Source: Verrucomicrobiota bacterium
GTDB lineage: Bacteria; Verrucomicrobiota; Verrucomicrobiia; Limisphaerales; SIBE01
Direction of reading: 5' to 3'
Assembly (NCBI GenBank): GCA_016871535.1
Contig: VHCZ01000035.1
Span: 1 to 36,091 of the forward strand
DNA: 36,091 nucleotides
The notes below the pieces were generated by a model. That model saw only the letters and a list, made by a program, of their open reading frames with translations. It was not told the DNA's origin and did no database searches. Each line of letters begins with the position of its first letter. Within the stretch, counting starts at the first letter, position 1. A program made the position numbers and the translations under genes. Positions 8,473 through 16,790 of this stretch are shown here, piece after piece.

Positions 8473-8982
8473 CTCAAGCACAGCTTCTTCCTGGCTTGCG
8501 TCACCGCACTCGGACTTACGGGTTGTGCGGGCTACCGTCTTGGACCGACTTCGGGAGCGGTCGCCAGAGCAAAATCGATTCGAGTCAATCCCTTCCAGAA
8601 CGAGACCTCCGAGCCGCGCTTGATCGAGCCGGTGGTCTCCGCGATCCGCAAGCATCTGCAGCAAGATGGCACGTATCATCTGGCGACGCGCGGCGCGGCG
8701 GACATTATCGTGAATGGGGTTTTGACCCGTTATGAGCGGGAAGGGGTTTCGTTCCAACCGCAAGACATCCTTACCGCTCGGGATTTCAACGTCCGCGTCG
8801 CGGCCCGCATTACGGCTATCGAACGAGCCACGGGAAAAACGATCCTGGACCGCGAAGTAACGGGCCGGACCAGCCTTCGTCCAGGAGCCGATTTCGCCAG
8901 CGCGGAAAGGCAGGCCGCGGCGCTCCTGGCCGACGACCTGGCCAGAAATGTTGCCTCGCTCCTGGTGGATGGGACATGGTAA
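8464..8982 (+). CDS. lptE: LptE-like LPS-assembly lipoprotein
   Basis: A 172-residue lipoprotein. The signal peptide ends in the lipobox L-T-G-C21, followed by AGYRLGP as in LptE-type proteins. LptE plugs the LptD barrel that inserts lipopolysaccharide in the outer membrane. The body is an alpha/beta fold with SIRVNPFQNET near residues 38-48 and a C-terminal helix. The start is TTG: no ATG precedes the signal peptide in frame, and the hydrophobic leader needs this start. The stop codon overlaps the AAGGAG Shine-Dalgarno of yebC, so the two genes are probably co-transcribed. Assignment rests on the lipobox and the G-Y-R-L pattern; the LptE family is weakly conserved, so a generic outer-membrane lipoprotein is the alternative. 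Confidence 0.75.
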   Translation: MNFLKHSFFLACVTALGLTGCAGYRLGPTSGAVARAKSIRVNPFQNETSEPRLIEPVVSAIRKHLQQDGTYHLATRGAADIIVNGVLTRYEREGVSFQPQDILTARDFNVRVAARITAIERATGKTILDREVTGRTSLRPGADFASAERQAAALLADDLARNVASLLVDGTW

Positions 8983-8996
8983 GGAGATTTTAATCT

Positions 8997-9734
8997 ATGG
9001 CAGGACACAGCAAGTGGGCGAAGGTCAAGCATTTCAAAGGGGCCATCGACGCGAAACGCGGGCGCATCTTCTCGAAGCTCGCCCGCGAAGTCACGATTGC
9101 CGCCAAAATGGGCGGAGGCGACCCGGATATGAATGCCCGGCTCCGGATGGTGTTGCTCAAGTGCCGGAGCGCGAACATGCCTTCGGACAACATCGAGCGC
9201 GCGATCAAGCGGGGCACGGGCGGCGGCGAAGGCGCCAACTTCGAGGAGTTCGCTTACGAAGCGTTCGCTCCTCATGGCGTGGCCCTGCTGATCGAGGTCA
9301 GCACCGACAATCGCAACCGCACCGCTTCGGAAATCCGCAGTCTGCTGACCAAAGGCGGCGGAGCGATCGCCACCGCCGGTTCGGTCACCCGGCTCTTCCA
9401 TCGGAAGGGCCAGATCATCGTCCCCCGCGAAGCCGCGAACGAAGATGACCTGATGGGTCTGGCGCTGGACGCCGGCGCCGAGGATTTCAAAGCCGAGCCG
9501 GAAGGCTACGAAATCATCACCGAGCCTGCGCAATTTGAAGCCGTTCACAAGCAGGTGGAAGGCAAAGGCATCAAGTGCGCCGCGGCGCAGGTGACTTCCA
9601 TTCCTTTCATCACGGTGCCGCTGACCGACCCTGCCGCCGTGGCCACGGTCTCAAAGCTGATTGAAGCGCTGGAAGACCACGACGACGTCAAGGATGTCCA
9701 CACCAACGCGGAGTTTCCAGGAGATGCAGCGTAG
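8997..9734 (+). CDS. yebC: YebC/PmpR family regulator or translation factor
   Basis: A 245-residue, full-length member of the YebC family. The N-terminus MAGHSKWAKVKHFKGAIDAK is the family signature (GHSKW...K.D.K), followed by AREVTIAAKMGGGDPDMNARL, NMPSDNIERAIKRG and YEAFAPHGVALLIEVSTDNRNRTASEIR. Members are cytoplasmic; they have been described as DNA-binding regulators and, more recently, as factors that relieve ribosome stalling. An AAGGAG Shine-Dalgarno lies 10 bases before the ATG, the best in this window. It follows lptE by 14 bases. Confidence 0.97.
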   Translation: MAGHSKWAKVKHFKGAIDAKRGRIFSKLAREVTIAAKMGGGDPDMNARLRMVLLKCRSANMPSDNIERAIKRGTGGGEGANFEEFAYEAFAPHGVALLIEVSTDNRNRTASEIRSLLTKGGGAIATAGSVTRLFHRKGQIIVPREAANEDDLMGLALDAGAEDFKAEPEGYEIITEPAQFEAVHKQVEGKGIKCAAAQVTSIPFITVPLTDPAAVATVSKLIEALEDHDDVKDVHTNAEFPGDAA

Positions 9735-9762
9735 CACTTTGTCCGTGGGCGCGCATCCAGCC

Positions 9763-9846
9763 GGTAGGGCGAGCCTGTCCCCAGCGAGCGGAGTCGGACG
9801 TGTTCCACTCACGTGGAGCGGCTCGCCGGGACGGACTCGCCCTACC
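9763..9846 (+). repeat. 84-bp palindromic repeat, copy 1
   Basis: Ends are GGTAGGGCGAG and its exact reverse complement CTCGCCCTACC, and the arms pair imperfectly for about 27 bases. Two other copies of exactly 84 bp occur at 25502-25585 and 29311-29394 in the same orientation. This copy differs at six positions from copy 2 and lies between yebC and the RND gene. Confidence 0.9.
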
Positions 9847-9875
9847 CATGAAGTGGGACTCCGATTTTACTAGCC

Positions 9876-12614
9876 ATGCGCTCTCCGTTTGAATCGCTTC
9901 CGGCCCGGGTGCTGCGCTTACTGGCGGGCTGTGTTTACCGCTACCCTCGGCTGTTCCTCTATCCCCACGCGGTTCTGTTGCTCGTTTCGATCTTCTACAC
10001 GATCGATCAATTGGAGTTCAGCACGAGCCGGGACAATTTGGTCGGCTCGAACAAGAAGTACCACACGAACTTCCTGCATTTCAAAAAGGAGTTCGCCGTC
10101 CAGGATGATCACGTCGCCGTCGTCGAGAGTGAAGATCGGGAGAAGAACCGCCAATTCGTGGAACGCCTGGGCGCCAGGCTGGAAGCCGAGACGAATCTCT
10201 TCAAAAGTGTCTTTTACAAAGGCGATTTGAAAATGATGGGGCCGAAAGCGCTCCTGTTCCTCCCCGAAGCGACCCTCGCCAATCTCCACCAAACCCTCAA
10301 AGACTACCGGCCTTTTTTGCAGCAGTTCGCGCAGGCGACCAATCTGAATTCCCTGTTCCGCCAGATCAACCACCAGTTTCGCACGGCCCGACAAGAGGAG
10401 AACTCGGAGAACAAATCGCTGATCGGCGCGCTCCCGGCATTGCGGCGGATCATCCAGCAGGCCACCGATAGCCTCAATCGTTCGGGCACGCCGCCCTCTC
10501 CCGGCATCTCGGCTTTGTTCAACGCGGGGGAAGAGGCCGAGGAGCAGCAGTACGTGACCTTCGCCCATGGCCGAATTTATCTGGTCTCGGCGCGAGCGCT
10601 AACCCGGGAACTGGACAGCCGGGCCGTAAAACGCTTGCGCGAATTGGTCCAGAAAACTCAGGAGGAAGTCCCCGGCGTCAACGTCGGGATCACGGGAGAA
10701 ACGGTCCTGGAGCACGATGAAATGAATCAATCTCAGGAGGACTCGACGGTGGCCGCGATCGTGTCCCTGCTGCTTTGCGCGCTGCTGTTCATCGTGGCCT
10801 ATCGGGAAACAGGCCGGCCCATCAAAGCCATCGCCAGCCTGGTGGTTGGCCTGGCTTATACCATGGGTTTTGCGACGTGGGCCATCGGACACCTGAATAT
10901 TTTGACCGTGACCTTTCTGCCGATTCTGAGCGGCCTCGCCATCGACTTTGGCATTCATCTGATCACACGCTACGAAGAGGAATTGCGCCGGGGCCGAGCC
11001 GTGAGCGAAGCGCTCGAAAAAGCCATCGTGAACACCGGATTGGGGATATTCACGGGCTGTTTCACCACCGCGGGTGCGTTTCTCGCGATGGGCCTCACGG
11101 ACTTCAAAGGAATCCAGGAAATGGGAATCATCACCGGGGGCGGGATGCTGATTTGTTTGGCGCCAATGATGACCTTGCTCCCGGTTCTTCTGATGCGGGG
11201 GAATCAGAACGCGATGGACCAGCACACGGCGCAAATCGATCGGCGCGCGCGGATCGAGCGGATCTGGCTCGAAAGGCCGGTCTGGGCCATCGCGATCACG
11301 GCGATGCTTTGCGGTCTTTCGATGACACAGTTTGGCAGGGTCTATTTCGACTACAATCTCCTGAACATGCAGGCCAAAGGACTGCCTGCCGTGGAGTTCG
11401 AGAGGAAACTGATCGACGGCGCTTCAAAGTCCGTTCTGTTCGCCGCCGTGGTGGCTGACTCCGTGCCAGAGGCGGTTCGATTGGAGCCTCAACTCACGAA
11501 TTTGACCGCGGTCTCAAGCGTCGATTCGATGAGCCGATTTCTCGCCGAAGACCAAACCGTGAAGTTGATCCTCGTGAAGCAAATCAAGGAAGAGATCGCG
11601 CCAATCTGTTTTGCGGAGACAGACGGGGAATCGGCGAACACGGCTGAACTGCGCGAAACCCTTGGATTCACCCAAAGCTACTTGAGTCTCGCGGGGAAAG
11701 CGGTTGAAAAGGAAGGCGACACAGAACTCTTCCAGGAATTGAAGGCGCTGTGGGATGCCATCGAGGCCCTGCGGCATCGCATCAGTCTCGGTGAATCGGC
11801 AAAGGATTCGGCCAAATTGACCGCGTTTCAACGGGCTCTCTTCGCGGACATTCACCAGACTTTCGAGGCCCTGAAAACCCAAGATGACCGGGCGCCGCTG
11901 CGCGCGGAAGATTTGCCGGAAGGCCTTCGGACACGATTCATCGGAAGATCCGGGAAACAGCTCCTGCAGGTTTATCCGAAAGAGGACGTCTGGCAGCGGG
12001 ACAAGCAACAGGAGTTCATCGAGCAGATCCGCACGATTGATCCCAACGTGACCGGGACGCCAGTCCAGCTTTTCGAGTACACCCGGTTGCTCAAGGAGAG
12101 TTATGAGGAGGCCGCGTGGTACGCCCTGGGGGCCATTGCCCTGTTGGTGCTCGTGCATTTCCGCCGGGTTTCCAGTGTGCTCCTGGCGTTGTTGCCCGTA
12201 GGCATTGGCACCGCGTGGCTGGTGGGCTTGATGGGTTTCCTGGGAGTTCCGTTCAACCCGGCGAACATCATGACCTTGCCGCTGGTCATTGGAATCGGCG
12301 TGACCAATGGCGTCCACATCTTGAACCGGTTCACTGAGGAAAGGAACCCCGGAATCCTCGCCAAGAGCACCGGAAAAGCGGTGCTGGTTTCGGGACTGAC
12401 GACGATCGCTGGCTTTGGAAGTTTGATCCCCGCCAAGCACCAGGGCATCGCTAGCCTGGGAATCGTGATGTCGGTGGGCGTGGCGACCTGCATGGTCGCT
12501 GCACTGACCCTCTTGCCCGCACTGCTTAACCTGAGAACGCGCTCGAAGTGGAAAACAAAAGAACCCAGTGGCGACAGTCTATTATCGACACTGGGTCAGG
12601 AGGAACCGAGGTAA
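9876..12614 (+). CDS. HpnN-like RND/MMPL family transporter
   Basis: A 912-residue inner-membrane transporter of the resistance-nodulation-division superfamily, close in size to hopanoid exporter HpnN (about 870). The architecture is a duplicated half: TM1 at about 28-46, a large periplasmic loop, five to six helices (about 288-441) with GLAIDFGIHLITRYEEE, then a second loop and a second helix cluster (about 745-887) with GIGVTNGVHILNRFTEE. The polar residues of these G-x-D/T-x-G-x-H motifs match MMPL transporters, where they serve proton relay. Periplasmic loops are helical, as in HpnN. No hopanoid synthesis gene is in the window, so the substrate is unknown; the downstream Mla-type cassette favours a lipid. 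The ATG at 9876 follows the 84-bp repeat by 29 bases. Confidence 0.85.
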   Translation: MRSPFESLPARVLRLLAGCVYRYPRLFLYPHAVLLLVSIFYTIDQLEFSTSRDNLVGSNKKYHTNFLHFKKEFAVQDDHVAVVESEDREKNRQFVERLGARLEAETNLFKSVFYKGDLKMMGPKALLFLPEATLANLHQTLKDYRPFLQQFAQATNLNSLFRQINHQFRTARQEENSENKSLIGALPALRRIIQQATDSLNRSGTPPSPGISALFNAGEEAEEQQYVTFAHGRIYLVSARALTRELDSRAVKRLRELVQKTQEEVPGVNVGITGETVLEHDEMNQSQEDSTVAAIVSLLLCALLFIVAYRETGRPIKAIASLVVGLAYTMGFATWAIGHLNILTVTFLPILSGLAIDFGIHLITRYEEELRRGRAVSEALEKAIVNTGLGIFTGCFTTAGAFLAMGLTDFKGIQEMGIITGGGMLICLAPMMTLLPVLLMRGNQNAMDQHTAQIDRRARIERIWLERPVWAIAITAMLCGLSMTQFGRVYFDYNLLNMQAKGLPAVEFERKLIDGASKSVLFAAVVADSVPEAVRLEPQLTNLTAVSSVDSMSRFLAEDQTVKLILVKQIKEEIAPICFAETDGESANTAELRETLGFTQSYLSLAGKAVEKEGDTELFQELKALWDAIEALRHRISLGESAKDSAKLTAFQRALFADIHQTFEALKTQDDRAPLRAEDLPEGLRTRFIGRSGKQLLQVYPKEDVWQRDKQQEFIEQIRTIDPNVTGTPVQLFEYTRLLKESYEEAAWYALGAIALLVLVHFRRVSSVLLALLPVGIGTAWLVGLMGFLGVPFNPANIMTLPLVIGIGVTNGVHILNRFTEERNPGILAKSTGKAVLVSGLTTIAGFGSLIPAKHQGIASLGIVMSVGVATCMVAALTLLPALLNLRTRSKWKTKEPSGDSLLSTLGQEEPR

Positions 12615-12675
12615 AAACCTCAATTAACGGTCGGACGCTAGTTGGCCGTTACGAGGAAGTCAAACGATTATCTTC

Positions 12676-14100
12676 ATGGATTCACGAGCATTCCGAATTG
12701 TAGTCCTCGCGTCTTTCAGTCTTATGCTGCGCACGGCTCAGGGCGAGGAGCACTCTTTCGGCCCCCTTTTTGACCGGAGTGCCCTGACACTCAGCATCGG
12801 AACTCGCACGGAACTCTTTGGGCCTTTCATGAGCCGCGAATTGGCGGAATCCGGAAGCTCAATCACATTTTCACCGCTGTTCACCTACCACAGCGATCTC
12901 GGAGCCGACGCCAAAGAACTGAGCGTTGTTTACCCGATATTGAGTCACAAACGTTTCGGGGCGGAGTATCGGTTTCAGTTCCTCCAGGCTTTCAGTTTCG
13001 CGGGCGGCGCCAGTTCCCAAGGGCAAACCAATAGCCGCTTTACGCTTTTCCCGTTCTACTTCCAGCAACGTTCATCCGATTCGAACCGGAATTACACCGC
13101 CGTAGTGCCTTTGTTCGGCCACCTGGAAAACCGGTTGTTCCGAGATGAAGTGGACTTTGTGCTGCTTCCGCTTTACTTGAAGACCCGGAAGCGCGACGTG
13201 ACGACGGCGAATTATCTTTTTCCGTTTTTCCACCGCCGACAGGGTGACGGGCTGGCCGGCTGGCAACTCTGGCCGTTGGTTGGAATGGAACACAAAGCCG
13301 TCACGGCCAGGACCAATGCCGTCGGCGATATTGAGAAGGTGGGCGGGCACGACAAAACGTTCTTCCTCTGGCCGTTCTACTTCAACAACAAGCTCGGCCT
13401 GGGAACCGAAAACCCGGAAACCCAGCGCCTGCTCCTCCCGCTTTTCAGCGCTCAACGCTCTCCCCGCCGCGACTCCACAACCTATTTCTGGCCGCTCGGT
13501 TTCACTTACACGCATGACCGCGAGAAGCAATACCGTGAGTGGGACGCTCCCTGGCCGTTGGTCGTGTTCGCCCGAGGCGAAGGCAAAACGGCCAACCGCA
13601 TCTGGCCGCTCTTCAGCCAGGCCAGGAACGCGACCCTCGAAAGCGATTTTTATCTCTGGCCCCTCTACAAATCGGACCGCGCCAACTCCAGCCCGCTCGA
13701 CCGCAGAAGGACTCGCCTTTTGCTCTTTCTTTACTCGGACCTCACCGAACGAAACACCTCAACGGGCACCGCTTTGGAACGAACCGATCTCTGGCCGCTG
13801 TTCACCGCCCGCCGCGATCACAACGGCAACGAACGCCTCCAGATGTTCAGCCTCATCGAACCGCTGCTCCCGGCCAGCAAGACGGTGGAGCGGCTCTACT
13901 CCCCGCTCTGGTCGGTCTGGCGCTCGGAAAAGAACCGTTCGACCGGCGCCGCCAGCCAATCGTTCCTGTGGAACTTGTATCGCCGCGAAATCACCCCTAC
14001 CTCGAAAAAATGCTCGCTGCTGTTCGGCCTGTTCCATTATCAATCGGACCCCAACGGCACGCGGGTGCGGTTGTTTTACGTGCCAATAAAGAAAGGCTAG
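12676..14100 (+). CDS. Exported protein with about 20 W-P-L-[FY] repeats, unknown function
   Basis: A 474-residue protein with a signal peptide (1-23, ending TAQG-EE). The whole mature chain is built of short motifs of the form [FLI]-[WLF]-P-[LF]-[FY], about 12-25 residues apart. Examples are FSPLF 65, LFPFYF 124, LLPLYL 163, LFPFF 181, LWPLV 198, LWPFYF 231, LLPLF 253, FWPLGF 271, IWPLF 309, LWPLY 327, LWPLF 372 and YSPLW 408. Between motifs lie polar turns rich in Arg, Asp and Asn. This reads as a regular beta-strand/turn repeat, either an outer-membrane barrel or a beta-solenoid. I know similar uncharacterised proteins only from Verrucomicrobiota and relatives. It sits 61 bases after the RND gene and 2 bases before mlaE, so an envelope lipid-transport role is inferred. 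Confidence 0.8.
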   Translation: MDSRAFRIVVLASFSLMLRTAQGEEHSFGPLFDRSALTLSIGTRTELFGPFMSRELAESGSSITFSPLFTYHSDLGADAKELSVVYPILSHKRFGAEYRFQFLQAFSFAGGASSQGQTNSRFTLFPFYFQQRSSDSNRNYTAVVPLFGHLENRLFRDEVDFVLLPLYLKTRKRDVTTANYLFPFFHRRQGDGLAGWQLWPLVGMEHKAVTARTNAVGDIEKVGGHDKTFFLWPFYFNNKLGLGTENPETQRLLLPLFSAQRSPRRDSTTYFWPLGFTYTHDREKQYREWDAPWPLVVFARGEGKTANRIWPLFSQARNATLESDFYLWPLYKSDRANSSPLDRRRTRLLLFLYSDLTERNTSTGTALERTDLWPLFTARRDHNGNERLQMFSLIEPLLPASKTVERLYSPLWSVWRSEKNRSTGAASQSFLWNLYRREITPTSKKCSLLFGLFHYQSDPNGTRVRLFYVPIKKG

Positions 14101-14102
14101 CG

Positions 14103-14849
14103 ATGTTCCAAAACATCGGCGAGATCGTGGTTCTGTTCTGGAAAACGCTCCGGGCGTTGCCCAAGACTTTTCGCCAGCGCCGAAAAGTCTTTGAGCAACT
14201 CTTCGAAATCGGCAACGCCAGCCTGTTGATGGTTTGCATCCTCTCGCTCTTCATTGGCGGGGTCGTCGCCCTGGTCAGCGGGCCGGTGCTCGCCGAGCGA
14301 GGGCTCTCCAGCTACATCGGCGGGCTGGTGGGCTTGTCCATGTGCAAAGAGCTCGCGCCCGTGATGATGGCTGTCCTCATTGCCGGGCGGATCGGTTCGG
14401 CGATGGCCGCCGAAATCGGCTCCATGCGCGTGTATCAAGAGATCGACGCCTTGCGCACCATGAACATCAATCCGGTGGATTACCTGGTCCTGCCCAGACT
14501 CGTGGCGATCAGCTTCGCCCTGCCTGTCCTGGTCATTTTCTCGATCCTGATCGGCTGGCTCGGTGGCGCGGTGGTGTCCACGACGAACCACCGCATCGGC
14601 GTCCCTTTCCAATCCTTCTTCAACAATCTGCGTCAGATGGTGGAATTCGGCGATGTGTTCAATGGCTTTATCAAGAGCTGCGTTTTCGCGGTCGTCATCG
14701 GCATCGTCTCGTGTCATCAAGGCCTCCAAACGATCGGAGGCCCGCGCGGCATCGGCCGGTCGGTGACCAAAGCCGTGGTCAACTCCATCGTCCTCATCGT
14801 GATCCTCGATTATTTTTTGACGCGCCTCCTGCTCTTCCTGGACCTATGA
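14103..14849 (+). CDS. mlaE: MlaE-type ABC permease
   Basis: A 248-residue integral membrane protein of the MlaE/YrbE family, the permease of an ABC system moving phospholipids between the membranes. Family signature: ELAPVMMAVLIAGRIGSAMAAE, then GSMRVYQEIDALRTM, the coupling region, and PRLVAISFALPVLV. About five to six hydrophobic segments are seen. I chose ATG 14103, 2 bases after the repeat-protein stop and preceded by AAAGG, over a much longer open frame that is out of frame with the real upstream gene. The stop overlaps the mlaF start (ATGA). It needs MlaF and MlaD, which follow directly. Confidence 0.93.
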   Translation: MFQNIGEIVVLFWKTLRALPKTFRQRRKVFEQLFEIGNASLLMVCILSLFIGGVVALVSGPVLAERGLSSYIGGLVGLSMCKELAPVMMAVLIAGRIGSAMAAEIGSMRVYQEIDALRTMNINPVDYLVLPRLVAISFALPVLVIFSILIGWLGGAVVSTTNHRIGVPFQSFFNNLRQMVEFGDVFNGFIKSCVFAVVIGIVSCHQGLQTIGGPRGIGRSVTKAVVNSIVLIVILDYFLTRLLLFLDL

Positions 14850-15613
14850 GCGACGCGACTCTCACCCAGAAAGGCATTGGCGTCCGCGTGCGCGGGCTGC
14901 GCAAAAGCTTTAACGGCCAGACGGTGCTCCAGGGAATTGACCTGGACGTCGCCCCGGGAGAAATCTTTGTCATCATGGGGCCAAGCGGAAGCGGCAAATC
15001 CGTTTTGCTCAAACACATCATCGGTCTCGAGGAACCGGATCAAGGCGAGATTCTGGTCGAAGGCGAGCCGATTCAGTCCGAGACCGTCCGGGACAAATAC
15101 CGCCTGGCCATGGTATTCCAGTCGGGCGCTCTCCTGAACTCACTCACCGTCGGAGAAAACGTCGGCCTCTTTTTGAGCGAACATCGCCTCAAGCCCCAGT
15201 CCGAAATCGACCGCATCGTTTCGGAGAAACTCGCACTCGTCGATCTCCAGGGGCTGGAGTCGCGCTCTCCGAGCGAACTTTCGGGCGGAATGAAGAAACG
15301 CGCCGCCATTGCGCGCGCCCTCGCCATGGACCCGCAATTGATCCTTTACGATGAACCGACGAGCGAACTGGACCCCCTCATGGCCGTGACGATCGCGGAA
15401 GAGATTCTGAAGCTCAAACAGCGCATGCACGTCACCTCCATCGTCGTGTCGCACGACCGCGACCTCGCGTTCAGCGTGGCCGACCGCATCGCCATGATTC
15501 ACCAGGGCAAAATCCTGGCTATCGGGGTTCCCGCCGAAATCAAAAGGAATTCCGATCCGTTAATCCAAAAATTTCTGACCGCTGAATTCAGTCCGGAGAA
15601 AATGATATTATGA
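14846..15613 (+). CDS. mlaF: MlaF-type ABC transporter ATPase
   Basis: A 255-residue ATP-binding subunit. Walker A is GPSGSGKS (about 46-53), the Q-loop lies in MVFQSGAL, the signature is LSGGMKKR, Walker B is LILYDEPT, and the switch histidine lies in VVSHD. The KKR after the signature and the FQSGALLNSLTVGENV stretch are typical of MlaF/Ttg2A. The D-loop region reads TSELDP where many relatives have TAGLDP. It powers the MlaE permease at the cytoplasmic face. ATGA overlaps at both ends with mlaE and mlaD indicate one transcript and coupled translation. Confidence 0.95.
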   Translation: MSDATLTQKGIGVRVRGLRKSFNGQTVLQGIDLDVAPGEIFVIMGPSGSGKSVLLKHIIGLEEPDQGEILVEGEPIQSETVRDKYRLAMVFQSGALLNSLTVGENVGLFLSEHRLKPQSEIDRIVSEKLALVDLQGLESRSPSELSGGMKKRAAIARALAMDPQLILYDEPTSELDPLMAVTIAEEILKLKQRMHVTSIVVSHDRDLAFSVADRIAMIHQGKILAIGVPAEIKRNSDPLIQKFLTAEFSPEKMIL

Positions 15614-16581
15614 AAAACACACTCGAAACTCGTCTGGGAATCTTCTTCGCCCTCGCGCTCATCGCCGCGACTCTGATCTTGGAAATGGTCGGCGGCACCG
15701 ATTTCTTCAAGCGCGGCTCCACCGTCCGCGCCCGCTTCAACAGCGTCCAGGAGCTTAAAGAGGGCGACCCCGTCAAAATGGCCGGCGTCCAGATCGGCCG
15801 CGTCGAAACAATCGCCCTGGCCGACAACAAAGTGGAAGTCGTCATGAAACTGACGCGGCGCGATCAGGTCCGCACCGACAGCAAAGCGACCATCAAATTC
15901 GTCGGCTTGCTCGGCCAGCATTACGTGGCCATCGATTTCGGCACCCAGGCCGCGCCGCTGGCCACGGCCGACACGCTCCTGCAATCCATCGAGCCGGTCG
16001 ATATGAGCACGATCATGGTCAAGCTGGACAGCGTCGCCACCGGCGTGGAAAACCTGACCAAAAGTTTCGGCGGCGACACGATTCAGAACTTGCTCGGCCC
16101 GTTCACGGATTTCTTGAAAGAGAACCGACCGAAGCTTTCCGCCGCGCTTGATAATCTCACCAACATTTCCACCCAGATCGCCAAAGGGGAGGGTACGATT
16201 GGCCGGCTGATTTACGATGACACGCTCCATCAATCCGCGTTGAACACGCTGACCAACTTCAACCGCACGGCCGACGACCTCCGGGGCACGATTGCCGAGG
16301 CGCGAGGCGTGGTGGATCAAGTCAACGCCGGCGCCGGCACGCTGGGCAAACTGGTCAAGGACGAGACGCTCTATCGCGAGACCGCGTCCGCCATGACGCA
16401 GGCTCGCGAGATTCTCCAGAAGATCAACCAGGGCCAGGGGTCCGTGGGCAAGCTCGTCAACGACGAGAGCCTCTTCAAAAACGTGAAACTCACCTTGCAG
16501 AAGGTCGAGAAAGCCACCGAAGGCCTGGAAGACCAGGGCCCGCTCAGCGTGCTCGGAATCGTCGTGAACAGCCTGTTTTGA
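15610..16581 (+). CDS. mlaD: MlaD-type MCE domain protein
   Basis: A 323-residue protein with one N-terminal transmembrane anchor (about 7-27) and an MCE domain (about 36-115) containing VKMAGVQIGRVETIAL and KFVGLLGQHYVAIDFG. MCE domains form hexameric rings that hold lipids in the periplasm. The remaining 200 residues are helical, with repeated A/G-x-G-T-[IL]-G-[RK]-L units (GEGTIGRLIYDD, GAGTLGKLVKDE, GQGSVGKLVNDE), as in extended MlaD proteins of this phylum. The three repeats are spaced about 40-50 residues apart. GGAG lies 10 bases before the ATG, which overlaps the mlaF stop. Confidence 0.93.
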   Translation: MKNTLETRLGIFFALALIAATLILEMVGGTDFFKRGSTVRARFNSVQELKEGDPVKMAGVQIGRVETIALADNKVEVVMKLTRRDQVRTDSKATIKFVGLLGQHYVAIDFGTQAAPLATADTLLQSIEPVDMSTIMVKLDSVATGVENLTKSFGGDTIQNLLGPFTDFLKENRPKLSAALDNLTNISTQIAKGEGTIGRLIYDDTLHQSALNTLTNFNRTADDLRGTIAEARGVVDQVNAGAGTLGKLVKDETLYRETASAMTQAREILQKINQGQGSVGKLVNDESLFKNVKLTLQKVEKATEGLEDQGPLSVLGIVVNSLF

Positions 16582-16597
16582 TCGGCCCAATTTTTGA

Positions 16598-16683
16598 CCA
16601 CGGATGACACGGATATCACGGATTGGAGAGGCCAAGGCGCCGTTCACTTCGTTCCCCATCCGTGTGATCCGTGTCATCCGTGG
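16598..16683. repeat. Inverted repeat with CCACGGATGACACGGAT ends
   Basis: An 86-bp element whose 17-base ends are exact reverse complements, with further GTGATCCGT/ATCACGGAT pairing inside. It begins 16 bases after the mlaD stop and may fold into a long stem in the mRNA 3' end. Similar ATCCGTGTCATCCGTGG sequences are common in Verrucomicrobia intergenic DNA, from memory. Confidence 0.75.
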
Positions 16684-16790
16684 TTAATCTGGTTGCTGCT
16701 TGCCGCGTTGTATTGATTCGCGGTGGCCCGTGATCCGGGGATTTCGCGGCTTGCATTTTGGGGCTTCCAGCGCGATCAATCTTGAAGCCC

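Noticed and set aside
12564-12595. Possible terminator stem (CCCAGTG/CACTGGG) at the end of the RND gene
   Set aside because: The stem is seven bases with an 18-base loop, lies within the coding sequence and has no T run after it.
13539-14102. N-terminal extension of the MlaE gene
   Set aside because: The extension overlaps the W-P-L repeat gene in another frame, and MlaE proteins begin near MFQNIGEIV; ATG 14103 fits the family length.
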